Assembly: GCA_945910005.1 (NCBI GenBank)
Contig: OX246746.1
Coordinates: 42,194,270 to 42,258,269 of the forward strand
DNA length: 64,000 bases
From: Isoperla grammatica
Lineage: Eukaryota > Arthropoda > Insecta > Plecoptera > Perlodidae
Reading direction: 5' to 3'
Shown: one piece after another, positions 35,416-50,189 of the stretch
Layout: each line of letters opens with the position of its first letter
How positions within the stretch are numbered: position 1 is the stretch's first letter
The notes under the pieces: model-generated
What the model was told of the DNA's origin: nothing
The model's input: only the letters and a program-made list of their open reading frames with translations
The model's database searches: none
Program-made: the position numbers and the translations under genes

Positions 35416-37832
35416 TTCTCCAATTGGTGGGACACATGTCTATATGTGTGCTTTAATATTATTAAATACTGGCATTATTAAATAAGGGCAAATCAAATTA
35501 AACAAATGGCCAATCAATGACAGTTACATGTTATCACTTATCAATTATTATTTCGGCCTACAAAGGCTTAAAATGTGGCAATCTGATAAATACAATTATT
35601 ATTATCAAAATTGTTATTGTTTATTTCGTGTTAAATAGTTATGTGTTATTTTTGTTGATATATTACTTATTTTTATTACAACTTTGTTTGTAAGTATGCT
35701 GTTATACCGTATATTAGTTTATACTTCAGTTGAGTTTTAGAATTAATTTACTCCACACTCATTTCTTTGAATATAATACAAAGTCTACACTTTAGATGGT
35801 GGAGCTACATAAAAATAATAATAGCCTAATAACATGTTTGTGTTGAAAATAAAACCCGAACAAATCCAATTAGATTAGTTAACCTGTGGTGTTTTGCTGT
35901 TTTACTTGCTCAATTAGTTGGTGGATAAGTATTTTCAGTGTAGGATTACAATATGCCCGCTTGAGACCAGCACTTAGCTTAGGTCACTCGCATTAGCTAT
36001 TATAATGTATGTATAAGGTAAGATGCCGAGTATTCCCTACAGCACTGTTTTAGTAGCCAGATTGTTGTTATTGTTAGAGCAGTATGAATCAATAGCCTAT
36101 AGGCACCTGGTACACGATACAAAATCATGACAATTTTTTTATATTGGATCAAGCAAATAATCAGCGACGCTGGAGATAAAATAAAGCTTCACACATAAGT
36201 ATATTGAAAATGTGGTAATAAAACATGATTGATTGGATTATTTGCACACTTGAAACGTCATTATCAATCAAACCTACAAATAGTAACCGAATCACAGATC
36301 GTTTTAGTCTTTTCATTACTAATAAACTAGTCATAGGATTACATAACATTATCCCTCTAAATGATCTGTCACCCCTTAATGCCAACCTTTGACAAACATT
36401 CAATGATAATACATTTCCCTATTATGTTATCCATCTGTGGGTTGGTCTGAAACAGCGTCTTCTTTCCTCTTTTCTGCCATTACAACGTGTATCCTGGAGT
36501 CTGTATCGTATGCACGTAATTCAATCTTGGTCCCCTTCCACTTCCAATTGTCCTTCAATTTCATTCTTGAGTATTCCTTCAAGCCTCAAAATATCATAAG
36601 CTGATCGATCCCTCTGTTTCCTATCCTATAATTCCAACTCTGTCTTTTCTTTTCATTATCCTTTTCTTGATATTTCTCTTTCTCCCCTTTTGTTCCTTCT
36701 TTGATAAGTGTAGTGATCTTACTTTCTTTTTTTAGACTTGAGTGTAATTTGTCAATTTATTACACAATATATATATTTATGTTATTTGATTCAATTTCAA
36801 TTTGTATAACAATTAATTTTGTCTCAATTCATGTTTACTGTTCTGCTACTCTTTCGATGCTAGTTTGTTTTGTGCATTTGTTATATTTGCTATTTTATGA
36901 TTATTTCAATATGTACTATATAGTGATATTTATTATTCTGCTATGTAAATCAGTTTTTAACTGACTGGGATATAGAATGAATAAATAAGTAAACCAATAA
37001 CAGAATCTTACAGACGGAACTCCACGCATTGTCGACCAGGTCTTGAACTTCAGTTGTGTTCTGTATACTTATTGTAGCTTGGGGTTCGGTTGGTGTGATT
37101 TTATAATGAGCGATGAGTCATTGAAATTTCGTTATAAAGAAAACTAAGCAACAGACACAAGATGTCTTAATTACGTACAGCTTCTCAAGTGCAAGCACTT
37201 CCTACACGGTACAGTAAAGCAATCGGTAAATGTGTCGATTCAAACAATAATATGCAGTTTTCCAAATATGAAGGTTGATAGTCGATTTCAACACTCGTAT
37301 ACGATAGTTATTTGTGTTTATAAAAAGGTAACTATTTTTCGTTTCTAATAATTTTAGGTAGATTCCTTTGTGTGACCCAGAGGGTAGGCTTGAGGTTCAT
37401 GCATTCTGTGTACACAATTAGGGATAATAATAAGTAGGGCGAGCACCAAGTCCCATTGTTTCCTGCTGTTGTGTACCGACGCAACAAGAGAAGACATTGG
37501 TGATTTGTTTGTGAAGGAGAATGAATTTCATTCGAATCGATTTCATTGATTTGATTTCTCAATTCTAAACTGTCACACTCATCTTTCCCTCCCACTTCCC
37601 GGGACCTGGGGCTTAGCCCCAGTGTGTTCATGTTTCGTATATATTATAAGCTTTGAGAGCCCCTCCAATGCAGTGAATACCTGTGCTATGCGTATGAATC
37701 CATAAATGCGTATACCATGCAGTATTGCACACATAATATGATTGTCTGTTTCATGTTTCCACTCGTACTTGATCGCTCTATTTCACTTGTACACCATGCA
37801 CACATCGGCATACGAGGTTCACGTGCACACAA
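35416..37832. other. Non-genic AT-rich stretch
   Basis: Several T-rich or featureless frames (36161-36403 minus, 36701-36964 plus, 37332-37631 minus) show no domain or splice context that I can support. I see no repeats of note here. Confidence 0.5.
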
Positions 37833-38735
37833 TTATGCACACAAACCATGTCTGTGCAAGGCAAACACGTTTGTACACAAGCAATGTCTGTGCAAGGCAA
37901 ACACGTATGTACACAAGCAATGTCTGTGCAAGGCAAACACGTATGTACACAAGCAATGTCTGCGCAAGGCATACACGTATGTACACAAGCAATGTCTGTG
38001 CAAGGCAAACACGTATGTACACAAGCCATGTCTGCGCAAGGCATACACGTATGTACACAAGCAATGTATGTGCAAGGCAAAACCGTATGTACACAAGCAA
38101 TGTCTGTGCAAGGCAAACACGTATGTACACAAGCAATGTCTGTGCAAGGCAAACACGTATGTACACAAGCAATGTCTGTGCAAGGCAAACACGTATGAAC
38201 ACAAGCCATGTCTGCGCAAGGCATACACGTATGTACACAAGCAATGTCTGTGCAAGGCAAACACGTATGTACACAAGCAATGTCTGCGCAAGGCAAACAC
38301 GTATGTACACAAGCAATGTCTGCGCAAGGCATACACGTATGTACACAAGCAAGATCTGCGCAAGGCAAACACGTATGTACACAAGCAATGTCTGTGCAAG
38401 GCAAACACGTAGGCCTATGTACACAAGCAATGTCTGCGCAAGGCAAACACGTATGTACACAAGCAATGTCTGCGCAAGGCAATCACGTATGTACACAAGC
38501 AATATCTGCGCAAGGCAAACACGTATGTACACAAGCAATGTCTGCGCAAGGCATAACGTATGTACACAAGCAAGATCTGCGCAAGGCAAACACGTATGTA
38601 CACAAGCAATGTCTGCGCAAGGCATACACGTATGTACACAAGCAATGTCTGCGCAAGGCATACACGTATGTACACAAACAATGTCTGCGCAAGGCAAACA
38701 CGTATGTACACAAGCAATGTCTGCGCAAGGTATTC
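37833..38735. repeat. 36-bp minisatellite, about 25 copies
   Basis: The unit is GTACACAAGCAATGTCTG plus (T/C)GCAAGGCAAACACGTAT. Variants (TGCG/TGTG, CATACA/CAAACA, GCAATG/GCCATG/GCAAGA) alternate along the array. Single-base losses occur near 38553, and there is a 6-base insertion at 38411. Frames are open in all six readings because 36 is divisible by three (12-residue periods such as VHKQCLCKANTY). I do not treat these as genes. Confidence 0.95.
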
Positions 38736-39530
38736 ACTTATACTATGCACATAAGTGATGTCTGTGCAAGGAATTATTTTGTAGTTTTCAGATGTCTGTG
38801 TAAGTGGAAAAATACAAGAGAACGTTTGCACGATAAGGTATACACGATATCCATTATTACGTTAGTTAAGCACTGCAGATTTCTAGTTTCTTAAAATTTA
38901 AATCAATTGCAATAAACTTTAGAAGTACCCAATTATCTAAAACTGCAAGTATGTGCGGTGCTGGTGTAATCATGAATATTGTAACTGTAAGGCATGTTTC
39001 ACAATAATGCGGGGCAGGGGGAGGGGGGGATTTTTTACGTGCAAGAGTCTACGAAAGCTAAACGAACTTTCTCTCGTAGTTTTTAGTTATTACGCACTGC
39101 ATCTGATCAGTGGAACGAAATGTGATTCATGAGTTATAAGTCACATATGACGCGAATAGTTTTGTTGGTTACATGATAAAGATGACATCTTTGATAAATA
39201 TCATGCCCGTAGTTTACCAACGCACGAACCGTTCATATACGACAGGTAAAGTAAGTAATTCAGTGACAAATATAGCAACTCTAAACTGCAATCAATATGA
39301 TACCTTAGCTTAGATTGAAAAGTTCACTAATGATAAACATGGCATCTGGTAAAAATGGCACTATGAGTCAAACCGTAGTTTAGTGATGTACATGGCAACT
39401 AGGATGATGTGGCAACGCTGGTAGCCACCACGTTAGCGATAAATATGGCATCACTGTGTAACACTCTACCACTAATAAGAAATTACTAAAATGTGTAATA
39501 TGACGCCACTTGTAAATTTCCCGATAACGA
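38736..39530. other. Non-genic flank of the satellite
   Basis: No gene. Loose copies of GTGATAAAnATGGCA recur at about 39193, 39263, 39331, 39383 and 39437, with spacing of 52-70 bases. This might be the remains of an older, diverged tandem repeat. Confidence 0.35.
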
Positions 39531-42500
39531 GAAACATATTCCCATGTTATGTAAACATGCAGTGACTATAGTAGCAAGACGCTACTGGCAAATGACATTC
39601 CTACAACATATTCCCATGTTATGTAAACATGCGGTGACTATAGTAGCAAGACGCTACTGGCAAATGACATTCATACAACATATTCCCATGTTATGTAAAC
39701 ATGCGGTGACTATAGTAGCAAGACGCTACTGGCAAATGACATTCATACAACATATTCCCATGTTATGTAAACATGCGGTGGCTATAGTAGCAAGACGCTA
39801 CTGGCAACTACATTCATACAACATATTCCCATGTTATGTAAACATGCGGTGGCTATAGTAGCAAGACGCTACTGGCAAATGACATTCATACAACATATTC
39901 CCATGTTATGTAAACATGCGGTGGCTATAGTAGCAAGACGCTACTGGCAACTACATTCATACAACATATTCCCATGTTATGTAAACATGCGGTGACTATA
40001 GTAGCAAGACGCTACTGGCAACTACATTCATACAACATATTCCCATGTTATGTAAACATGCGGTGACTATAGTAGCAAGACGCTACTGGCAACTACATTC
40101 ATACAACATATTCCCATGTTATGTAAACATGCGGTGACTAAAGTAGCAAGACGCTACTGGCAACTACATTCATACAACATATTCCCATGTTATGTAAACA
40201 TGCGGTGACTATAGTAGCAAGACGCTACTGGCAACTACATTCATACAACATATTCCCATGTTATGTAAACATGCGGTGACTATAGTAGCAAGACGCTACT
40301 GGCAACTACATTCATACAACATATTCCCATGTTATGTAAACATGCGGTGACTATAGTAGCAAGACGCTACTGGCAAATGACATTCATACAACATATTCCC
40401 ATGTTATGTAACCATGCGGTGACTATAGTAGCAAGACGCTACTGGCAACTACATTCATACAACATATTCCCATGTTATGTAAACATGCGGTGACTATAGT
40501 AGCAAGACGCTACTGGCAACTACATTCATACAACATATTCCCATGTTATGTAAACATGCGGTGGCTATAGTAGCAAGACGCTACTGGCAACTACATTCAT
40601 ACAACATATTCCCATGTTATGTAAACATGCGGTGGCTATAGTAGCAAGACGCTACTGGCAACTACATTCATACAACATATTCCCATGTTATGTAAACATG
40701 CGGTGACTATAGTAGCAAGACGCTACTGGCAAATGACATTCATACAACATATTCCCATGTTACGTAAACATGCGGTGACTATAGAAGCAAGACGCTACTG
40801 GCAAATGACATTCAAACAACATATTCCCATGTTATGTAAACATGCGGTGACTATAGTAGCAAGACGCTACTGGCAACTACCACCATACAACATATTCCCA
40901 TGTTATGTAAACATGCGGTGACTATAGTAGCAAGACGCTACTGGCAACTACATTCATACAACATATTCCCATGTTATGTAAACATGCGGTGGCTATAGTA
41001 GCAAGACGCTACTGGCAACTACATTCATACAACATATTCCCATGTTATGTAAACATGCGGTGACTATAGAAGCAAGACGCTACTGGCAACTACATTCATA
41101 CAACATATTCCCATGTTATGTAAACATGCGGTGACTATAGAAGCAAGACGCTACTGGCAACTACATTCATACAACATATTCCCATGTTACGTAAACATGC
41201 GGTGACTATAGTAGCAAGACGCTACTGGCAACTACATTCATACAACATATTCCCATGTTATGTAAACATGCGGTGACTATAGTAGCAAGACGCTACTGGC
41301 AAATGACATTCATACAACATATTCCCATGTTATGTAAACATGCGGTGACTATAGTAGCAAGACGCTACTGGCAAATGACATTCATACAACATATTCCCAT
41401 GTTATGTAAACATGCGGTGACTATAGTAGCAAGACGCTACTGGCAACTACATTCATACAACATATTCCCATGTTATGTAAACATGCGGTGACTATAGTAG
41501 CAAGACGCTACTGGCAAATGACATTCATACAACATATTCCCATGTTATGTAAACATGCGGTGACTATAGTAGCAAGACGCTACTGGCAACTACATTCATA
41601 CAACATATTCCCATGTTATGTAAACATGCGGTGACTATAGTAGCAAGACGCTACTGGCAACTACATTCATACAACATATTCCCATGTTATAGAAACATGC
41701 GGTGACTATAGTAGCAAGACGCTACTGGCAACTACATTCATACAACATATTCCCATGTTATGTAAACATGCGGTGACTATAATAGCAAGACGCTACTGGC
41801 AAATGACATTCATACAACATATTCCCTTGTTATGTAAACATGCGGTGACTATAGAAGCAAGACGCTACTGGCAAATGACATTCATACAACATATTCCCAT
41901 GTTATGTAAACATGCGGTGACTATAGTAGCAAGAAGCTACTGGCAACTACATTCATACAACATATTCCCATGTTACGTAAACATGCGGTGACTATAGTAG
42001 CAAGACGCTACTGGCAACTACATTCATACAACATATTCCCATGTTATGTAAACATGCGGTGACTATAGTAGCAAGACGCTACTGGCAACTACATTCATAC
42101 AACATATTCCCATGTTATGTAAACATGCGGTGACTATAGTAGCAAGAAGCTACTGGCAAATGACATTCATACAACATATTCCCATGTTATGTAAACATGC
42201 GGTGACTATAGTAGCAAGACGCTACTGGCAACTACATTCATACAACATATTCCCATGTTATGTAAACATGCGGTGACTATAGTAGCAAGACGCTACTGGC
42301 AAATGACATTCATACAACATATTCCCATGTTATGTAAACATGCGGTGACTATAGTAGCAAGACGCTACTGGCAACTACATTCATACAACATATTCCCATG
42401 TTATGTAAACATGCGGTGACTATAGTAGCAAGACGCTACTGGCAACTACATTCATACAACATATTCCCATGTTATGTAAACATGCGGTGACTATAGTAGC

Positions 42501-42889
42501 AAGACGCTACTGGCAAATGACATTCATACAACATATTCCCATGTTATGTAAACATGCGGTGACTATAGTAGCAAGACGCTACTGGCAACTACATTCATAC
42601 AACATATTCCCATGTTATAGAAACATGCGGTGACTATAGTAGCAAGACGCTACTGGCAAATGACATTCATACAACATATTCCCATGTTATGTAAACATGC
42701 GGTGACTATAGTAGCAAGACGCTACTGGCAAATGACATTCATACAACATATTCTCATGTTATGTAAACATGCGGTGACTATAGTAGCAAGACGCTACTGG
42801 CAAATGACATTCATACAACATATTCCCTTGTTATGTAAACATGCGGTGACTATAGTAGCAAGACGCTACTGGCAAATGACATTCATACA

Positions 42890-45800
42890 ACATATTCCCA
42901 TGTTATGTAAACATGCGGTGACTATAGTAGCAAGACGCTACTGGCAAATGACATTCATACAACATATTCCCATGTTATGTAAACATGCGGTGACTATAGT
43001 AGCAAGACGCTACTGGCAACTACATTCATACAACATATTCTCATGTTATGTAAACATGCGGTGACTATAGTAGCAAGACGCTACTGGCAAATGACATTCA
43101 TACAACATATTCCCATGTTATGTAAACATGCGGTGACTATAGTAGCAAGACGCTACTGGCAACTACATTCATACAACATATTCCCATGTTATGTAAACAT
43201 GCGGTGACTATAGTAGCAAGACGCTACTGGCAACTACATTCATACAACATATTCCCATGTTATGTAAACATGCGGTGACTATAGTAGCAAGACGCTACTG
43301 GCAAATGACATTCATACAACATATTCCCATGTTATGTAAACATGCGGTGACTATAGTAGCAAGACGCTACTGGCAACTACATTCATACAACATATTCCTA
43401 TGTTATAGAAACATGCGGTGACTATAGTAGCAAGACGCTACTGGCAAATGACATTCATACAACATATTCCCATGTTATGTAAACATGCGGTGACTATAGT
43501 AGCAAGACGCTACTGGCAAATGACATTCATACAACATATTCCCATGTTATGTAAACATGCGGTGACTATAGTAGCAAGACGCTACTGGCAACTTCATTCA
43601 TACAACATATTCCCATGTTATGTAAACATGCGGTGACTATAGTAGCAAGACGCTACTGGCAAATGACATTCATACAACATATTCCCATGTTATGTAAACA
43701 TGCGGTGACTATAGTAGCAAGACGCTACTGGCAACTACATTCATACAACATATTCCCATGTTATGTAAACATGCGGTGACTATAGTAGCAAGACGCTACT
43801 GGCAACTACATTCATACAACATATTCCCATGTTATGTAAACATGCGGTGACTATAGTAGCAAGACGCTACTGGCAACTACATTCATACAACATATTCCCA
43901 TGTTATGTAAACATGCGGTGACTATAGTAGCAAGACGCTACTGGCAACTACATTCATACAACATATTCCCATGTTATGTAAACATGCGGTGACTATAGTA
44001 GCAAGACGCTACTGGCAAATGACATTCATACAACATATTCCCATGTTATGTAAACATGCGGTGACTATAGTAGCAAGACGCTACTGGCAAATGACATTCA
44101 TACAACATATTCCCATGTTATGTAAACATGCGGTGACTATAGTAGCAAGACGCTACTGGCAAATGACATTCATACAACATATTCCCATGTTATGTAAACA
44201 TGCGGTGACTATAGTAGCAAGACGCTACTGGCAACTACATTCATACAACATATTCCCATGTTATGTAAACATGCGGTGACTATAGTAGCAAGACGCTACT
44301 GGCAACTACATTCATACAACATATTCCCATGTTATGTAAACATGCGGTGACTATAGTAGCAAGACGCTACTGGCAAATGACATTCATACAACATATACCC
44401 ATGTTATGTAAACATGCGGTGACTATAGTAGCAAGACGCTACTGGCAAATGACATTCATACAACATATTCCTATGTTATGTAAACATGCGGTGACTATAG
44501 TAGCAAGATGCTACTGGCAACTACATTCATACAACATATTCTCATGTAATGTAAACATGCGGTGACTATAGTAGCAAGACGCTACTGGCAAATGACATTC
44601 ATACAACATATTCCCATGTTATGTAAACATGCGGTGACTATAGTAGCAAGACGCTACTGGCAACTACATTCATACAACATATTCCCATGTTATGTAAACA
44701 TGCGGTGACTATAGTAGCAAGACGCTACTGGCAACTACATTTATACAACATATTCCCATGTTATGTAAACATGCGGTGACTATAGTAGCAAGACGCTACT
44801 GGCAAATGACATTCATACAACATATTCCCATGTTATGTAAACATGCGGTGACTATAGTAGCAAGACGCTACTGGCAACTACATTCATACAACATATTCCC
44901 ATGTTATAGAAACATGCGGTGACTATAGTAGCAAGACGCTACTGGCAAATGACATTCATACAACATATTCCCATGTTATGTAAACATGCGGTGACTATAG
45001 TAGCAAGACGCTACTGGCAAATGACATTCATACAACATATTCCCATGTTATGTAAACATGCGGTGACTATAGTAGCAAGACGCTACTGGCAACTACATTC
45101 ATACAACATATTCCCATGTTATGTAAACATGCGGTGACTATAGTAGCAAGACGCTACTGGCAAATGACATTCATACAACATATTCCCATGTTATGTAAAC
45201 ATGCGGTGACTATAGTAGCAAGACGCTACTGGCAACTACATTCATACAACATATTCCCATGTTATGTAAACATGCGGTGACTATAGAAGCAAGACGCTAC
45301 TGGCAACTACATTCATACAACATATTCCCATGTTATGTAAACATGCGGTGACTATAGTAGCAAGACGCTACTGGCAAATGACATTCATACAACATATTCC
45401 CATGTTATGTAAACATGCGGTGACTATAGTAGCAAGACGCTACTGGCAACTACATTCATACAACATATTCTCATGTTATGTAAACATGCGGTGACTATAG
45501 TAGCAAGACGCTACTGGCAAATGACATTCATACAACATATTCCCATGTTATGTAAACATGCGGTGACTATAGTAGCAAGACGCTACTGGCAACTACATTC
45601 ATACAACATATTCCCATGTTATGTAAACATGCGGTGACTATAGTAGCAAGACGCTACTGGCAACTACATTCATACAACATATTCCCATGTTATGTAAACA
45701 TGCGGTGACTATAGTAGCAAGACGCTACTGGCAAATGACATTCATACAACATATTCCCATGTTATGTAAACATGCGGTGACTATAGTAGCAAGACGCTAC

Positions 45801-47870
45801 TGGCAACTACATTCATACAACATATTCCTATGTTATAGAAACATGCGGTGACTATAGTAGCAAGACGCTACTGGCAAATGACATTCATACAACATATTCC
45901 CATGTTATGTAAACATGCGGTGACTATAGTAGCAAGACGCTACTGGCAAATGACATTCATACAACATATTCCCATGTTATGTAAACATGCGGTGACTATA
46001 GTAGCAAGACGCTACTGGCAACTTCATTCATACAACATATTCCCATGTTATGTAAACATGCGGTGACTATAGTAGCAAGACGCTACTGGCAAATGACATT
46101 CATACAACATATTCCCATGTTATGTAAACATGCGGTGACTATAGTAGCAAGACGCTACTGGCAACTACATTCATACAACATATTCCCATGTTATGTAAAC
46201 ATGCGGTGACTATAGTAGCAAGACGCTACTGGCAACTACATTCATACAACATATTCCCATGTTATGTAAACATGCGGTGACTATAGTAGCAAGACGCTAC
46301 TGGCAACTACATTCATACAACATATTCCCATGTTATGTAAACATGCGGTGACTATAGTAGCAAGACGCTACTGGCAACTACATTCATACAACATATTCCC
46401 ATGTTATGTAAACATGCGGTGACTATAGTAGCAAGACGCTACTGGCAAATGACATTCATACAACATATTCCCATGTTATGTAAACATGCGGTGACTATAG
46501 TAGCAAGACGCTACTGGCAAATGACATTCATACAACATATTCCCATGGTGTGTAAACATGCGGTGACTATAGTAGCAAGACGCTACTGGCAAATGACATT
46601 CATACAACATATTCCCATGTTATGTAAACATGCGGTGACTATAGTAGCAAGACGCTACTGGCAACTACATTCATACAACATATTCCCATGTTATGTAAAC
46701 ATGCGGTGACTATAGTAGCAAGACGCTACTGGCAACTACATTCATACAACATATTCCCATGTTATGTAAACATGCGGTGACTATAGTAGCAAGACGCTAC
46801 TGGCAAATGACATTCATACAACATATACCCATGTTATGTAAACATGCGGTGACTATAGTAGCAAGACGCTACTGGCAAATGACATTCATACAACATATTC
46901 CTATGTTATGTAAACATGCGGTGACTATAGTAGCAAGATGCTACTGGCAACTACATTCATACAACATATTCTCATGTAATGTAAACATGCGGTGACTATA
47001 GTAGCAAGACGCTACTGGCAAATGACATTCATACAACATATTCCCATGTTATGTAAACATGCGGTGACTATAGTAGCAAGACGCTACTGGCAACTACATT
47101 CATACAACATATTCCCATGTTATGTAAACATGCGGTGACTATAGTAGCAAGACGCTACTGGCAACTACATTTATACAACATATTCCCATGTTATGTAAAC
47201 ATGCGGTGACTATAGTAGCAAGACGCTACTGGCAAATGACATTCATACAACATATTCCCATGTTATGTAAACATGCGGTGACTATAGTAGCAAGACGCTA
47301 CTGGCAACTACATTCATACAACATATTCCCATGTTATAGAAACATGCGGTGACTATAGTAGCAAGACGCTACTGGCAAATGACATTCATACAACATATTC
47401 CCATGTTATGTAAACATGCGGTGACTATAGTAGCAAGACGCTACTGGCAAATGACATTCATACAACATATTCCCATGTTATGTAAACATGCGGTGACTAT
47501 AGTAGCAAGACGCTACTGGCAACTACATTCATACAACATATTCCCATGTTATGTAAACATGCGGTGACTATAGTAGCAAGACGCTACTGGCAAATGACAT
47601 TCATACAACATATTCCCATGTTATGTAAACATGCGGTGACTATAGTAGCAAGACGCTACTGGCAACTACATTCATACAACATATTCCCATGTTATGTAAA
47701 CATGCGGTGACTATAGTAGCAAGACGCTACTGGCAACTACATTCATACAACATATTCCCATGTTATGTAAACATGCGGTGACTATAGTAGCAAGACGCTA
47801 CTGGCAAATGACATTCATACAACATATTCCCATGTTATGTAAACATGCGGTGACTATAGTAGCAAGACGC
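42890..47870. repeat. 2,430-bp higher-order duplication within the satellite
   Basis: Marker variants recur exactly 2,430 bases apart: TATAGAAAC at about 43407 and 45837 and at about 44908 and 47338, TTCTCATG at 43038 and 45468, and ATACCCATG at about 44396 and 46826. That is 34 monomers, tandemly duplicated as a block, with very few differences (for example TGTTATG against TGGTGTG at about 46546). Confidence 0.88.
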
Positions 47871-50189
47871 TACTGGCAAATGACATTCATACAACATATT
47901 CCCATGTTATGTAAACATGCGGTGACTATAGTAGCAAGACGCTACTGGCAACTACATTCATACAACATATTCCCATGTTATGTAAACATGCGGTGACTAT
48001 AGTAGCAAGACGCTACTGGCAGATGACATTCATACAACATATACCCATGTTATGTAAACATGCGGTGACTATAGTAGCAAGACGCTACTGGCAAATGACA
48101 TTCATACAACATATTCCCATGTTATGTAAACATGCGGTGACTATAGTAGCAAGACGCTACTGGCAACTACATTCATACAACATATTCCCATGTTATGTAA
48201 ACATGCGGTGACTATAGTAGCAAGACGCTACTGGCAAATGACATTCATACAACATATTCCCATGTTATGTAAACATGCGGTGACTATAGTAGCAAGACGC
48301 TACTGGCAAATGACATTCATACAACATATTCCCATGTTATGTAAACATGCGGTGACTATAGTAGCAAGACGCTACTGGCAAATGACATTCATACAACATA
48401 TTCCCATGTTATGTAAACATGTGGTGACTATAGTAGCAAGACGCTACTGGAAACTACATTCATACAACATATTCCCATGTTATGTAAACATGCGGTGACT
48501 ATAGTAGCAAGACGCTACTGGCAACTACATTCATACAACATATTCCCATGTTATGTAAACATGCGGTGACTATAGTAGCAAGACGCTACTGGCAAAGGAC
48601 ATTCATACAACATATTCCCATGTTATGTAAACATGCGGTGACTATAGTAGCAAGACGCTACTGGCAACTACATTCATACAACATATTCCCATGTTATGTA
48701 AACATGCGGTGACTATAGTAGCAAGACGCTACTGGCAAATGACATTCATACAACATATTCCCATGTTATGTAAACATGCGGTGACTATAGTAGCAAGACG
48801 CTACTGGCAAATGACATTCATACGACATATTCCCATGTTATGTAAACATGCGGTGACTATAGTAGCAAGACGCTACTGGCAAATGACATTCATACAACAT
48901 ATTCCCATGTTATGTAAACATGCGGTGACTATAGTAGCAAGACGCTACTGGCAAATGACATTCATACAACATATTCCCATGTTATGTAAACATGCGGTGA
49001 CTATAGTAGCAAGACGCTACTGGCAAATGACATTCATACAACATATTCCCATGTTATGTAAACATGCGGTGACTATAGAAGCAAGACGCTACTGGCAACT
49101 ACATTCATACAACATATTCCCATGTTATGTAAACATGCGGTGACTATAGTAGCAAGACGCTACTGGCAAATGACATTCATACAACATATTCCCATGTTAT
49201 GTAAACATGCGGTGACTATAGTAGCAAGACGCTACTGGCAACTACATTCATACAACATATTCCCATATTATGTAAACATGCGGTGACTATAGTAGCAAGA
49301 CGCTACTGGCAACTACATTCATACAACATATTTCCATGTTATGTAAACATGCGGTGACTATAGTAGCAAGACGCTACTGGCAAATGACATTCATACAACA
49401 TATTCCCATGTAACGTAAACATGCGGTGACTATAGTAGCAAGACGCTACTGGCAACTACATTCATACAACATATTCCCATGTTATGTAAACATGCGGTGA
49501 CTATAGTAGCAAGACGCTACTGGCAACTACATTCATACAACATATTCCCATGTTATGTAAACATGCGGTGACTATAGTAGCAAGACGCTACTGGCAAATG
49601 ACATTCATACAACATATTCCCATGTTATGTAAACATGCGGTGACTATAGTAGCAAGACGCTACTGGCAAATGACATTCATACAACATATTCCCATGTTAT
49701 GTAACATGCGGTGACTATAGTAGCAAGACGCTACTGGCAACTACATTCATACAACATATTCCCATGTAATGTAAACATGCGGTGACTATAGTAGCAACAC
49801 GCTACTGGCAACTACATTCATACAACATATTCCCATGTTATGTAAACATGCGGTGACTATAGTAGCAAGACGCTAATGGCAAATGACATTCATACAACAT
49901 ATTCCCATGTTACGTAAACATGCGGTGACTATAGTAGCAAGACGCTACTGGCAAATGACATTCATACAACATATTCCCATGTTATGTAAACATGCGGTGA
50001 CTATAGTAGCAAGACGCTACTGGCAAATGACATTCATACAACATATTCCCATGTTATGTAAACATGCGGTGACTATAGTAGCAAGACGCTACTGGCAAAT
50101 GACATTCAAACAACATATTCCCATGTTATGTAAACATGCGGTGACTATAGTAGCAAGACGCTACTGGCAACTACATTCATACAACATAT

